Shown: positions 15,801 to 27,539 of the stretch, piece by piece
Numbering within the stretch: position 1 is the first letter of the stretch
How the letters are laid out: every line of letters starts with the position of its first letter
Source of the DNA: Fratercula arctica
Lineage: Eukaryota; Chordata; Aves; Charadriiformes; Alcidae
Assembly: GCA_947846985.1 (NCBI GenBank)
Contig: CANTUZ010000001.1
Coordinates: 806,001 to 870,000, forward strand
Length of the DNA: 64,000 nt
Reading direction: 5' to 3'
Made by a program: the position numbers and the translations under genes
Notes under the pieces: model-generated
Told to the model about the DNA's origin: nothing
The model's database searches: none
Seen by the model: the letters and a program-made list of their open reading frames with translations, nothing else

Positions 15801-18540
15801 AGGGGCCCGGATCAGATGTTTTTAAGCTTACAACCACTTCAGATGTTACAGAACACTAGTGATGACTTCTTTCTTGGTGCCTAGTCTGTACTGAAGGAAT
15901 TCATCTGATCTAGAACTTTCCTTGATCGCCTGCAGTAAGCCTGTTCAAGTCCTGGCGAGGCTGGCATTTGCTGTCTCTTACCTGTGCCTCTGCCATCGCC
16001 AAGAGGCAGTTCACTGCTGCCTCGCTCTGTCCTCGGCTGCTTGTCTGGAAGCGTATCTTCTGATGGCGGGAGCTGAAGGATTGCTTGTTGGAGTAACGCC
16101 TTGTCCCCTCTCCCCACAGCGTACGGGAGAAGGCAGTGCGGGAGCTCATCAACCGCCACTGCGTTCTCTCCGAGACACCAGAGTCTTGGGCCAAGGAGAC
16201 TTTTCTGACGCAGAGGCTCTGCGTCCCCCCGGAATGGATTCATGAAGCAAAGGCAGTTCGAGCAAGGATGGAGGGCGACAAGCACAAAGAAGCCCTCTTC
16301 TTGTTCAAGGCTGGGCACTGGAACCAGTGTCACAAGCTGGTTGTCAGGCACTTAGCCTCAGGTGAGTCTCTCCTCATTTTTTTTCCTTCCATCTATTGAA
16401 CAGCACACACAAAAACAGTAGGAGCAGAAATCACTGGGCGCTCAATAGTGCGAAGGGGTAGGGCTGTGTTTCTAGCAACAGGTTAGTGGAGAGTGGCCAT
16501 TGCAGAGTAGCTCTCACCATACCTGGTGGATGGTGACTGACTGCAAACACCACGTGAGAAGGGCAGAGCTTCACCTTCTGCACATCCGCCTTCCCATGCC
16601 AAGAGGTACCTCAGCGAACAAGGGCTTTCCTGGAGCCCTGATCCTGTGGGTTGGGGTGTCCCCGCTCTGGGAAATGGGATGGCCTTAGCCTTAACTTTTG
16701 TAGCCTGTTGCTTTTGTTAGCAACCTGATCTAGTTGAAGATGTCCCTGCTTACTGCGGGCGGGTGGGACTAGATGGCCTTTAAAGGTCCCTTCCAACCCA
16801 ACACGTTCTATGATTCTATAAATCAAGCAAGTGTTTCTGGCCGTGGCAAATAGTGTCAAGGAATTACAAAGCTCACTCAGAGTACAGTCCATTAGTTGCT
16901 TTTCCTTTATCAGTCAATGTTCCTGACTTGTAAGAAACCCTTTTGCTCCATTACTAACGTGCTTGTTCTCTTCAGATGCCATTATTAATGAAAACTACAA
17001 GTACTTAAAAGGATTCCTGGATGATCTTGCCCCTCCTGAGCGTAGTGCGCTCATCCAGGACTGGGAGATGGCGGGGCTGGTCTACCTAGATTACATCCGC
17101 GTTATTGAGATGCTCGATCGGATTCAACAGGTAACAGACTAAAACAGCTGTATATTTTTTTCCTCTACAGTTTGGAAGCTGATTCAGAGTCTCACTTTTA
17201 GAATAACCTTTTAGTGTTCAATGCTAGTGTTGGTGTTTCCCTTTGGCAGGCACCAGCGAACAGAATATGGTGCATCTCTGAAAACGCAGAGAGATTTGGT
17301 AGATGCTGTCAAAAGATGTGGGCTCTGCCCTGCAAACGTGCTCTATGGAGCATGGCGGTGAGATGAGTGAAAAAGAAGGAGCAAAACCAGCAGTTAGCTG
17401 GTTAGTGGGAAGTCTGTGTCAGTCTCCTCGAATTCAGTTCCAGATCTCCCATTTCCCCCACTTCAGGTGTTAACTTCAAACAGGTTTTAGCGTAATTGTC
17501 TTCTGTTGGGTAGATTTGGCTCAGAGTGCGCTCGGGTATTCTGTGAGCGATTCTGCGGAAAGGCTCTGGATGTCTCACAGGCTGACTTTCTTCTTTGTTT
17601 TCAGCTGGATTGTTCCACCTACGAGCTGGAGCGGTTACACACCAAAGTGATGTCGCTGTGCAACAGGATAGGGCAGATCCAGTGCCACAACGCGAAGGAC
17701 CGCCTGGCTCAGTCAGGTACGGTGACAGCGGTATCTAGCAGCCTGCTGGGAAAGGCAATTCTACAGCCGGTCCTGGCTGCCAGCGGGGCTGCTGCTGTGC
17801 ATACTGAAGAGGAAGGCTGTGGCTGGCGAGGGGAGCCCTGTGTTGTCCCAGTAGTCACTGTCATACAGCTACTGGTCACCATTTCAGGCAGTTTTTTGTG
17901 CCTGGCTGATGTGGCGCCCAGTGTCTGGTCTCTTACGACTGTCTTGAGAAGCAGGAAAGCGTCTGCTCCATACTTAGTTTTGCAGTGCCCAATAAAGTGG
18001 GAGCTTACTTGCAGAAAACAGTCTGGTCTGAGGAATGAGGGTAAATTTTGATTAGACTCATGGAGGAGGCCGGGCTGGATGAGGCTTTGAGCAGCCTGGT
18101 CTGGTGGGAGGTGTCCCTGCCCTGGGCAGGGGGTTGGAACTAGATGATCTTTAAAGTCCCTTCCAACCCGAACCATTCTGTGATTCTGTGAGATTCACTG
18201 CTGGAGCTGAGAAAAGGCCAGGTCACACCAGGGCATGGTTCCACTGACCCAGCCACATGCCTTTGCTCCAGAATTTCCTGTTTTGGAGCGTGCAGAAACA
18301 CTCCTCTTCCTGCTCTTTGCAGATATGGCCAAGCGCATTGCCAACCTGCTGCGGGTGGTCCTCAGCCTGCAGCACGCCCTGGAGCCCGTCTCCAACTCCA
18401 CGCCGGACCTGCAGCATGTCCCTCTTCGCCTGCTCGCTCCCCAGGTTGGGCGGCTCTCTATGCCCGAGGACTATGCCTTGGAGGAGCTCCGCAGCCTCAC
18501 CCAGTCTTACCTTCAGGAGCTGACAGTAGTGACTCATTGA
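864..18540 (+). CDS. NUP98: NUP98 (Nup98-Nup96 precursor), 3' 17 exons
   Basis: The gene encodes a nuclear pore precursor that cuts itself into Nup98 (FG nucleoporin) and Nup96 (Y-complex scaffold). Exons with GT/AG borders are 864-977, 1715-1853, 2144-2321, 2699-2863, 7210-7386, 8142-8295, 9616-10036, 10838-11067, 11483-11752, 12377-12534, 13039-13182, 14270-14412, 14986-15207, 16120-16361, 16976-17130, 17605-17716 and 18323-18540. Joined, they stay open for 1079 codons and then stop. The first four exons hold the end of the autoproteolytic domain, with the His-Phe-Ser cut site. The 932 residues after it match the known size of Nup96. Recognisable stretches include [20 protein letters not shown] (Sec13-binding region) and [15 protein letters not shown]. 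The upstream FG-repeat and GLEBS exons lie outside the window. Introns contain CR1 3' ends and otherwise unique sequence; 2864-7209 is the longest. Family assignment is certain; exon borders were read by eye. Confidence 0.96.
2705..2713 (+). other. Nup98/Nup96 autoproteolytic site (His-Phe-Ser)
   Basis: Codons cac ttc tcc sit nine bases into... the exon that begins at 2699, after Val-Ala. They give the HFS tripeptide at which Nup98 family precursors cleave before Ser. Ser is followed by KYGL and an acidic run (DSDEEEEE), as in vertebrate Nup96 N-termini. Cleavage is known for the family; here only the motif is seen. Confidence 0.93.
3748..3771 (+). repeat. poly-T tract in a NUP98 intron
   Basis: An uninterrupted run of T of about two dozen bases followed by C-rich sequence. 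It is a simple repeat and possibly the reverse of a poly-A tail, but no retrocopy was recognised beside it. Confidence 0.8.
4361..4690 (-). mobile_element. CR1 LINE 3' end (reverse)
   Basis: It begins with the reverse of the CR1 terminus (tcatagaatcattgaggttg) and continues through the conserved 3' UTR block with the reverse of the 'ggaagggacctttcagatcg' type sequence. It is a 5'-truncated insertion within the long NUP98 intron. Confidence 0.9.
11325..11430 (+). mobile_element. CR1 LINE 3' terminal fragment
   Basis: This is a short 3' end, 'gagcaacctggtctagcggg' through 'aaccattctgtgattcta', in forward orientation, inside the NUP98 intron before the exon at 11483. It is heavily 5'-truncated. 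Confidence 0.85.
12571..12885 (-). mobile_element. CR1 LINE 3' end (reverse)
   Basis: It starts with 'aaatcatagaattgtctagg', the reverse of a CR1 terminus, about 36 bases after the NUP98 donor at 12535. It is close in sequence to the element at 4361, so probably the same CR1 subfamily. Confidence 0.9.
16735..16820 (+). mobile_element. CR1 LINE 3' terminal fragment
   Basis: A short forward CR1 end ('ggcctttaaaggtcccttcc' to 'ctatgattctat') in a NUP98 intron. Confidence 0.85.
18056..18192 (+). mobile_element. CR1 LINE 3' terminal fragment
   Basis: A forward CR1 end ('ggctggatgaggctttgagc' to 'attctgtgattctgtg') just upstream of the last NUP98 exon. Confidence 0.88.
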
Positions 18541-18761
18541 GGAAGAATCTCTTCCCCGGCTGGGACAGTTTTTACTGTTTGTTAACCCTTACCCTTTGTT
18601 CTGAGGGTGAACAACGTCTCTCTAGCCACACGGGGGTTTCCGTAGAGGTGTAAAAGAGCTTTAGTACGTGGGCTGAGGCAGGAGCCTCTGTAACGCGGGG
18701 AGCACTGACTGGTGGGACCTGGCTGGCTGCACCCTCAACCACACAACATTTCCCTCGACTC

Positions 18762-18767
18762 AATAAA
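18762..18767 (+). terminator. NUP98 poly(A) signal
   Basis: A canonical AATAAA lies 222 bases after the NUP98 stop codon and is followed by a GT-rich stretch (18790-18830). This gives a short 3' UTR. A second, distal A/T-rich signal cluster lies near 19.73-19.79 kb. Confidence 0.75.
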
Positions 18768-18789
18768 GCGCCTCTTGCTGAACCTGTCT

Positions 18790-21700
18790 GCAGGTGAGAC
18801 TGTGCCTGTAGCGGGGGGCACGGTGGGGGCTTCGTCTCCTGGCAGATCCTTTTCACCCCTCCCGTGGTGGCGCAGAGGATGGGGAAGCAAATTCTGGGAC
18901 AGTTTTCTGTGGGCAGACTCCCGCTTTGGGGGGGCTGTGATCAGTAAACAGATGAACCTTTGGCACCTGAACTGACCGTGGACACGCTTTAAGTGGGGCT
19001 TTATGTTAAAAGTTTGCTCTGTGGGTGGGAGTGAGAGGGAGAAGAAACTTAAGTTTGGAAGTGTCTTTTTCTGTGTTCTCTTGCTAATTTGGAGACCTGC
19101 GAAACGTGTTGTTTCTCTCATTTCTCCATCCTCCATCTCCAAAAGCAAAGCAAGCTTCTTCCCTGCCCCAAGAGGAGGGGAGGTGACACTGGGTGTGGTG
19201 AGCTCTGAGGAGGGACATCTCCTGGGTGCCGCACGCAGTAAAACCCAGGAGCTTGTCCTAAGAGTTGCCGCCTTCCTGGACTCTGGGCTGCTGAGAGCAG
19301 GGGGCAAATTCCGCACTGAAAACTGAACTGCTGAAAGGGGTCACCTGCGGGCGGAGCAGAGCAGCCTGGTGGCCTCTTTGGCCCATGTGGGCAGTGGGTG
19401 CCACCAGGTGCGTGCCATTGTCCCCGTGTCTGCTGTGGAGCTGGTTACATCGAGCGGAGCCGCCATCCCGCCTAAGACCATCCTGCAAGCCAACAGCCGA
19501 CCATGTCCCTGTGCCCTGGTGTGTGCAGTCCACGCTCTTGCTGTGTCCGGAACCCAACTCTTTTTTTGGAAGAAGGAAAGAAGCCGTCTCTCGCTCTGCT
19601 CTGATTTCAGGGTTACTGCGGAGGCACCTCCTGCCACGGCCAGCCACTGCGTCCAGCCTGGCGCCGCTTCGCATCGGCTCACTGAAGGTCTTTATGCATG
19701 AGGATTATACAAAGGTTTTTATTAAAAAAAAAAAAATATAAATAAATGATCTAGATTATTTTCCTGTCTTTTTGAAAACAATAAATAAAATGTTTATAGT
19801 ATCCCCATGGTTTCCTTTGCTTTCTAAGTAAGATTTCGGTTTCGTAGACACGTGTCCCTCAGCTTGTCCCGCCTGGGTGGTGCGGGGCGGCTCGGGTGGT
19901 GGCACAGCTCCCACAGCCGGGGCCCGGGGACGGTGCTGGGAAAGCTGAACTCTCCCTGCAGCTGGATCTGTCCAAGGAAGGCGTTTACAGGTGCCTCAGC
20001 GCTGCCAGACAAGGGAAAAGGGGGCTCAGTGTGGAATGGGAATGGGGACCTGGTCACAGAGGACATGGAAAAGGTACTGGATGGTGTCTTGATCTTGACT
20101 GGTGGAACTGGCCTTCAGCAGCCCCAGGTCCTTGAGACCAGTGTGAAGGGTCGGAGTGAGGAAGACTTGCCTTGGAGAGGGGTGAGGCTGGGGAGCGCTT
20201 GGACCCAGGGTCCCAGGTCTCCAGGACCTGGCAGGGTGCGCCCCGAAGGCCACTTTGAAAGGTGGTGGCCATCAGGGGAGGTTCCTCCTGAGCCTCCGAA
20301 GAAAAAGTTATCCCTATTTTGAGGAGGAGGAGGTTGTGGGGAGCTCTGGTCCCTGGCGGGGTGGTGGAAAACATCCTCCTGGGATCCGTTTGCGGAGATG
20401 GGAGGGGGGTGGGAGCAGGCTGAGGGGGGAAAATGACCTTTCCTGGAAGGGGGATTTCTGGAAAGAGGTGAGGGATGGGCTGGGTTATGGCTTCGTGGCA
20501 AATGGAGGGAAGGGCTTTTCCACTCAGTGCAGAACAGGCTCCTTTGAGGCAGAAAATGGTACGTGTGATGGAGAAGGGGTTACCGACAGCAGAGGTACCT
20601 GTCCTTGGGGCACAAATCCGGACCTTGGCTCTCTGAGGTGGGGTGATGCTGGGGGTTCTCTTCTGGAAGCTGGGAGGGAACGTGCTCCCCAGTGCCAGCT
20701 CTGAGGCAGGAAATGACTTTATAAAAACAACGGTGATCTGTGTCTCCTTGCCCAGCTGGGGCAGCTGTCCTGCCATGCTGGCATTGCCACATGTTAAAGG
20801 TGACACCGGCTGTGCCACACAGGAGCCGGGTCATTCCGGCATCGCCTCCTTCCATTATCGTAATTACCTCTCTGCAAACCCAGCTGCTGCCCCAGGCGGA
20901 GGAGCGGCACGGCTGGGACGTCGGGCTGGGGATGAATAATTCACCGCCTGGAAACAAAACCTCCAGCCTTCGGACCCATCGGCGCTTGGCATCTGCTGCC
21001 GGGAGCAGCGCGGGAAAGGAGCCAGGGAGGTGCTGGGCAGCGGGGGCCGGCGGCCTCCCCCATGGCTGGGGCTGGGGACACGCTCCCTGTGGCAGCCACC
21101 TCCCTGCCACCCCCTGCTTTGTCTCCTGGGTCACATCCCTTAACCTCCCTGGATTTTGTTCTCCCCAAATGGGAATAATCTTCCTTTTCCCTTTCCCTGC
21201 TCTTTTACTGGGAAGAACTGAGAACGGGATGTCCCTTGCTGTGCACAGTGGTCCGCAGCATCCGCCCTCAGCTCTTCCCCCTGCCATGGTGGGTGTTAGT
21301 GCCCCCAAATCTCCTTTCCAGCCCCAGGATTTCCTTTTCCAGCTTGTTCTGGGACAGGATTGAGGGGAGAGACCCCTCCCCCCCCCTTCCTACAGCCTCC
21401 CAGCCCGGAGGCGCCTGGAGACGGACAGTTGGGAGCAAAGCTGCTGGCGGCTCTGGGCAGGACAACATGGCGAGGAGCGACTGTGTCCCTGCCTGCTCCA
21501 GGCCACCCCTTGGTCCTTGTCACCACAGTCCTGGCACCAAGCTGGCTGCCCACCGGCGTGGGTCTCATGGGAGGATGGTCCAGTGTGGCGTGGGGCAAAG
21601 CCTTCCCTGGGCTTGGGCTCAGCACCCAGACCTGGCCCAAAGGGGCTCAGCTGCACCCAGACCCCATCCCAGCCCCCCTCGGGGGTTCCTCGCCATCACC

Positions 21701-21825
21701 CCCCTGCCACAGGGCTCGCTGCACCGAGACGGTCAGTCCCTGGGGAGGCCGTGCCCCCCCGCCCCATCCCAGCCCTGACGTCACCCCGGCGTTACGGCCC
21801 CCCCCCCGTGTCCCCCAGGCCCTGC
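18790..21825. other. NUP98-CHRNA10 intergenic region
   Basis: No gene was recognised. The sequence becomes GC-rich and G-run-rich from about 19.85 kb. Long open frames on both strands (for example 254 codons at 20054-20818 minus) overlap each other and lack splice or family support, so I treat them as composition effects. Confidence 0.6.
19726..19792 (+). terminator. A/T-rich cluster of poly(A) signals (possible distal NUP98 3' end)
   Basis: Poly-A followed by repeated AATAAA hexamers (near 19740, 19780 and 19784) about 1 kb past the proximal NUP98 signal. It may be an alternative NUP98 3' end. No other plus-strand transcript is evident to use it. Confidence 0.4.
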
Positions 21826-21846
21826 ATGGGGCGGGAGCGTGGCAGG

Positions 21847-24837
21847 ATGGAGCCCGGAGCTCGCCCGCTGCTCGCCCTCTGCCTGGCCAGCTGCCTCCTG
21901 GCCCCGGGTAAGCGCTGGGGGGGCGGCAAGGGGCGCTGACCCCCACCCATCCCTGGGCATGGGGAGAAGGTCCCTCAGCCCCTGCGAGCTGCAGCATTCC
22001 TGACATCGGGCATCCCCGGCATGGGGGGATGGGGTCAGCGGGATGAGGGGCTCAGGCTGCTGGTGGGGAGGGATGGGGGTCCCAGCGTGCTCCCCCACCC
22101 CACTCAGCTGCCGGTAGGTCCCCGTGGCCGGGTCCTGGGGGTCCCTTGGGAGGGCTCTGGTTGCACTTGTGGCCCTGGCTCCCCCCCAGCCCCGCTCTGG
22201 GTCCCCACAGGCTGCCGGGGGGCACAGGGCAGGTTCGCCTACAAGCTGCTGCACGACCTGTTCGCCAACTACTCCAGCGCCCTGCGCCCCGTGGAGGACA
22301 CAGACCGGGCCCTCAATGTCACCCTCCAGGTCACCCTCTCCCAGATCATCGACATGGTGAGTGGCCGGGGATGGCACCGGCACCTGTAGCCCAGCCCAAA
22401 TGGAACCTTCCCCGTCGCACTCCTGGCCACCCCTCAGCCGGGCTCTGCTCTGCCCCAGGGTGTCCCGCTCCACCCCAGGGCTGATGCTCATCCCTCCAAA
22501 CCAGCCCAGACCCCCCCAAACCAGCACAGCCCTCCCCAGAATGAGCTGGGATCACTGGAATCCAGCTCAGCCCTCTCCAGCCCCCCCAAAACAGCACAGC
22601 CCTCCCCAAAATGAGCTCAGACCACTGGAAACCAGGTCAGCCCTCTCCAGCATCGCCCCCCCAAACCAGCTCAGCCCTCCCCAAAATGAGCTGGGACTGC
22701 TGGAAACCAGCTCAGCCCTCCCCAGCCCCCCCAAACCAGCTCAGTCCTCCCCAAAATGAGCTCAGACCACTAGAAACCAGGTCAGCCCTCCCCAAAATGA
22801 TCTGGGACCGCTGGAAACCAGCTCAGCCCTCTCCAACCTCCCCCCACAAACCAGCTCAGCCCTCCCCAAAATGAGCCGGGACCGCTGGAAACCAGCTCAG
22901 CCCTCCCCAGCCCCCCCAAACCAGCTCAGCCCTCCCCAAAATGAGCCGGGACTGCTGGAAACCAGCTCAGCCCTCCCCAGCCCCCCCAGACCAGCGCAAC
23001 CCCCCAAGGCAGCCCAGCCCTCGGGACCCTCGCAGGAGTCGCTGAGCTGGGGCCCGGGGGGGGGACACGGAGGGCAGCGGGGTCTGTCCCCGTCCCAGTC
23101 TGCCCCACCTCACCCTCTGCCCTCGGCAGGACGAGAGGAACCAGGTCCTCACCTCCTACCTGTGGGTCCGTCAGGCCTGGCTGGATGCCCACCTTGCCTG
23201 GGACAAGGACGTCTACGGCGGCATCGACAGCATCCGCATCCCCAGCAGCTACGTCTGGCGGCCGGACATCATCCTCTACAACAAGTGGGTGCTGCTTGCA
23301 CCCCTCTCTCCCCCCACCCCGCCCTCCCCAGCTGCTCCCAGAGCTGGGGGGGCTGAGGCTGGGGCTGGGGGTGTTGCTAATGGGGGAGTAGGGGGGTCCT
23401 GGTGTGGGGGATGTGGGGAGATGGTCACCCCGACTGGGTGACAAGGTGGCAGCAGGAGGTGCTGGCACCAGCCTGGTGTGCCAGCCACCTGGCAGCTGGG
23501 ATGTGCCACCACGGGGGTGACCAGGGGCACTGAGCCCCCTCTTCCTGGGGGTGACGTGGGGAGGGAACATAGGGTTGGGGACAGGTGCTCGGCCCCAGAC
23601 CCACAGACCCTTGCCCCATGTGGGGCTCGGGGCCATCCTGGCCCCACAGCCATCCCTCCCCCAGTGCCGACGACCGCTTCGGCGGCTCGATGGAGACCAA
23701 CGTGGTGCTGCGCTTCGACGGGCACATCATGTGGGACTCGCCCGCCATCACCAAGAGCTCCTGCAAGGTGGATGTCTCCTACTTCCCCTTCGACGGGCAG
23801 CAGTGCCACCTCACCTTCGGCTCCTGGACCTACAATGGAAACCAGATCGACCTCCGCAACCAGCTGCACACCGGCGACCTGACGGACTTCGTGGAGAACG
23901 TGGAGTGGGAGGTGCTGGGCATGCCAGCCACAAGGAACGTTATCACCTATGGCTGCTGCTCCGAGCCCTACCCTGACGTCACCTACACCCTGCTCCTCCG
24001 CCGCCGCGCCTCCTTCTACATCTTCAACCTGCTCCTGCCCTGCATCATGGTCTCCTTCCTGGCGCCCCTCGGTTTCTACCTGCCAGCCGACTCCGGAGAG
24101 AAGGTATCACTGGGGGTGACGGTGCTGCTGGCCCTCACTGTCTTCCAGCTGCTGGTGGCGGAGAGCATGCCGCCCTCGGAGAGCGTCCCGCTCATCGGTG
24201 AGCCTTGATGGCACCCAGGACCCTCCCATGGGACCAGGGCGTCTGCACTGGGGTGGTGGGCACCCCCCTATGCCAGGGGGGGTTCGATGCATGGAGGTGG
24301 GCATGGGTCTCTCCCCACCCCACCGTGGCATCACCACCCATTACCCATGCAGGGAAGTACTACATCGCCACCATGACCATGATCACAGCCTCCACCGCGC
24401 TGACCATCTTCATCATGAACGTCCACCACTGTGGCCCGGGGGCCCGCCCCGTGCCCCCCTGGGCCAGGTGGCTCATCCTGCACCACATGGCCCGGCTCTG
24501 CTGCGTCTACGAGGTCGGCGAAAGCTGCAAGAGCCCCCGGCAGGTGCTGGGCAGGCGGGCAGGCAGGGAGGACACTGGGGGGCCGGGGGAGAGCCCCATG
24601 GAGGGGAAGATGAGTGCTGAGGCACGGGGCTGCCCCCGGGACCGCTGCTTGTGCCACCACGATGGCCTGCTGAGGAACGTGGGCTACATCGCTGGCTGCT
24701 TCCGGCGCCACCGAGCCTCCCAGCGCCGGACCAGTGAGTGGAAGAAGGTGGCCAAAGTGATGGACCGCTTCTTCATGTGGGTCTTCTTCCTCATGGTCTT
24801 CCTCATGAGCGTGCTGGTCCTGGGCAATGCTGCCTGA
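21847..24837 (+). CDS. CHRNA10: Nicotinic acetylcholine receptor alpha-10 subunit
   Basis: This is a ligand-gated cation channel subunit that pairs with alpha-9 in cochlear hair cells. Exons are 21847-21907, 22211-22356, 23130-23284, 23665-24197 and 24353-24837, giving 459 residues (alpha-10 is normally about 450). A hydrophobic signal sequence follows the chosen ATG; an in-frame ATG at 21826 would add seven residues. The mature domain has N-glycosylation sites (NYS, NVT), the 13-residue Cys-loop [15 protein letters not shown], and adjacent cysteines in [10 protein letters not shown] that mark an alpha subunit. TM1-TM3 follow (from [30 protein letters not shown]), then a cytoplasmic loop and TM4 ([17 protein letters not shown]). 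Its position next to NUP98 matches the mammalian locus and favours alpha-10 over alpha-9. Confidence 0.93.
22493..23010 (+). repeat. Minisatellite in CHRNA10 intron 2
   Basis: About eight imperfect copies of a roughly 60-bp unit built on 'aaaccagctcagccctcccc' and 'aaaatgagctgggaccgctgg'. Some copies lack the C-rich half. The repeat fills most of intron 2 and opens long false reading frames. Confidence 0.9.
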
Positions 24838-25062
24838 TGGCCCCGTGGACTCACTGCCCCCAGGGACAGTGGTGGCCACGGGTGCCCCATGAGGGTGGCT
24901 CGTCCTGAGCACCCCTTGGCCTTCCATCGACCTGCAGGGTGGAAGCTCCACCAGCACCAGGGAAAAGGACCCTGACTCAGCCGGGGCTGCCCCAGTTGCA
25001 GGGTTGAGGGGTCACGGCCCCCTGAGCAGTTTTCTGGGTTGTGACATATAGAAATATAGATA

Positions 25063-25500
25063 TAGAATCATGGAATCACAGAATGGTTTGGATGGGAAGG
25101 GACCTTGAAGATCATCTCATTCCACACCCCTGCCCTGGGCAGGGACACCTCCCACCACACCAGGTAGCTCCAAGCCCCGTCCAACCTGGCCTTGAACCCC
25201 TCCAGGCATGGGGCAGCCACAGCTTCTCTGGGCAACCTGCGCCAGGGGCTCACCCCCCCTCACAGCCAAGAATTTCTGCCTCAGATCTCAGCTCAATCTC
25301 CCCTCTTGCAGTGGAAAACCCTTCCCCCTCGTCCCATGGCTCCCCTCCCTCATCCAGAGTCCCTCCCCAGCTTTCCTGGAGCCCCTTGAGGGACTGGAAG
25401 GGGCTGGAAGGTCTCCGTGGAGCCTTCTCTTCTCCAGGCTGAACCCCCCCAACTCTCTCAGCCTGTCCTCACAGCAGAGGGGCTCCAGCCGTCCCAGCAT
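25063..25500 (-). mobile_element. CR1 LINE 3' end (reverse)
   Basis: Begins 'agaatcatggaatcacagaa' and extends through the 3' UTR into the block also seen at 41430-41770. A small (AT)n run follows at 25522-25540. It lies downstream of CHRNA10, for which no AATAAA was seen in 24838-25062. Confidence 0.88.
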
Positions 25501-26037
25501 CTCCGGGGCCTCCTCTGGACCATATATATATATATACATAGACACACATATGCCCTGCGTGGGCACTGCTGGCAGGCAGGGCCCTGCTCCCTGAGCCCTC
25601 TCAGTCCCCCATTATCGGTGCAGCTCAGAGGTCTCACATCACCCTAAAACCATCCATTGACACCCTGCAGCCCCCCGAGCTGTGGCCACTGGTCCCAGGG
25701 GTGTCGGCCACCTTCTGCCCCTCCTGTGTCCCCACTGGTGCCTGCCACCCTGTCTGGCCAAGGGCTGGGTCCACTGCAGCTCCCCAAGATGCTGCTCCAG
25801 CATCCGGTGGCCCTGGTGAGGGTCCCAAGGGAGTGGGGCCGCCCCCACTCTGTCCCCTCCGGTGCTGACTGGGGCCAGGATGGTGCCCGGGAGGGACGGA
25901 GGGGTCTGGCCCTCGACACCTTTGGTGACACAGCCCTGGGCTCCCAGAGCTCTGGTGCTGCTGCCCACCCAGGGCAGGGTGATCCAGGGTCCATCGTAGC
26001 ACCCATGGGGGGTGTGGGGCAGCACTCGGGTGCCTCA
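25501..26037. other. Unassigned stretch between CR1 and the inverted repeat
   Basis: Contains a short TA/CA microsatellite and then GC-rich sequence. Open frames run on both strands without splice or family support. Nothing recognised. Confidence 0.5.
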
Positions 26038-26434
26038 GGTGGCTGGCAGGGTCCCGCAGCGGCCACAGGGCTCTCGCCGGGTTGAAGTGGGGGAATTTGA
26101 AGGGGAAGCTGCCATTGGAGCCGCACAAGGGGAAGCTGCCACGTTCAGCAGCGGGCGCAGGTTGCTGCGCAGGTAGGGGACGGTGAGGGGTGCACCCCTC
26201 CTGGGTGAGCGAACCGCACTTGGGTGCAGGCAGATGCTCAGCCAAACCCAAGTTAATCCTCTTGCGTGAGGCCGTCAGCGAGAGCCCAGCACCAAAACCA
26301 AAACAACACCCCTGTTTCGGCTGGAGATCGGGCTGGTTAGTGGCTGAAACAGCCTGAACGCAGCAGAAAACCCGACTATGACTGAACCCCTCGATGTTAT
26401 AAATACCTGCAGCCATTGGGGTCTGTGGAGCTCC
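26038..26434 (-). repeat. Left arm of a 397-bp inverted repeat (partner 53664-54060)
   Basis: Read on the minus strand, it matches 53664-54060 almost base for base, from 'ggagctccacagaccccaat' to 'gaccctgccagccacc'. The match stops sharply at both ends. The arms are 27.2 kb apart and bracket the whole tandem gene array and the gap. The content was not recognised; a 'ggtatttata' TATA-like motif occurs near the inner end. Confidence 0.93.
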
Positions 26435-26830
26435 CCCTCCCCAGGTGGGGACTGTCCCCTGGAGCAGGGACCTCTCTCAAGGTTACCCCTCGAGGCTGAG
26501 AGACACTGTACCTAGCACCGATGGGTTGGTATGTGACATTTTTTGCATGCCTGTGACATTTAAGATACATATGGGAAGCCGATGCCATGACCTTTGTATC
26601 CCACCCAAACCCCGCGTGCGGTAAATAGCGGAGCATTTCCTGCTGATCCGTCTGGGCTTACGGAATATCTCATCCCCCTGCATTTACTGATCAGCCCTCA
26701 ATAAGAACGACGACTCCATCAGCTCTGGCTGAGTGACCTCTGCCTCTTCTCCTGCGACAGCGACGGCGGCTGGTCCGTACTCACTCTGCCCGACAACCTG
26801 TGCTGGAGGGGGCTGGACCCCTCGTCCCCA
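26435..26830 (+). mobile_element. Possible LTR fragment
   Basis: AT-richer than its surroundings, with 'caataagaacgacgactcca' followed by 'tgagtgacctctgcctc', which resembles the poly(A)/U5 region of avian ERV LTRs. No clear TG...CA ends or internal ERV sequence adjoin it. This is a resemblance call only. Confidence 0.35.
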
Positions 26831-27539
26831 TCCGTGACCCACACCCCATGGACTGGCTGTCGGAGGCATTGGGGCTCATGCCATCTTGTCACTGGCCGAG
26901 GGGACTGATCAGCTGGTGGGGAGGGGGACAGTGGCCAAACCTGGGGGGGACACCCATGGGTGATGGGGGAACTGGGGGATGGGAGCCGGAGGCGCTGGGG
27001 GAGCTGGGAGGGGGTGCGGGGGACACGGAGGGCCCTCGGGCTGGTTGGGATGGCGCACAGACGGTGGCAGCAGGGATGGCCGTAGCGGGGGGAGTGCAGG
27101 GGGGCCAGCAGCATCACCCCCAGCTGAGCGCATGGACCTGGCTGGGGGGACATGGCGAGGGGAAGGAGCCGCCATCCCCACGGGGAGCCCCGGGGCGAGA
27201 AGGGAGCCTGGTCAGGGCAATCCCAAGGGCCGAGGAGGAAAAGGGCCGGACAGCATGGAAAGCGCAGGGCAGCGGGGACGGGGGTCCCACAGAACCCCCA
27301 GTCCTGCGCTGGCTCTGCTCAGGGGGGTCCCAGCAGGGCCCCCAGGCACAGCCAGGTCCCGGCAGTGGCAGGGGGATCCCCAGTCCCATCTCACCCCCCC
27401 GTCCGGCGGCGACGGGCTCAGCCAAACCTGGGGAGAGAGGGAGGGGGCTGCGGGTGACCCCAGGCAGTGGGGGGAGCGGGGGGGGGAGGTACGAGGTCTC
27501 TCCCGGCTCCCTTAGGGGCAGCATCACCCAGGCGGGTTT
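26831..27539. other. GC-rich unassigned sequence
   Basis: G-rich on the plus strand with long open frames in several frames of both strands (up to 321 codons). It has low complexity, with Gly/Pro/Arg-rich translations. No gene was recognised. Confidence 0.5.
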
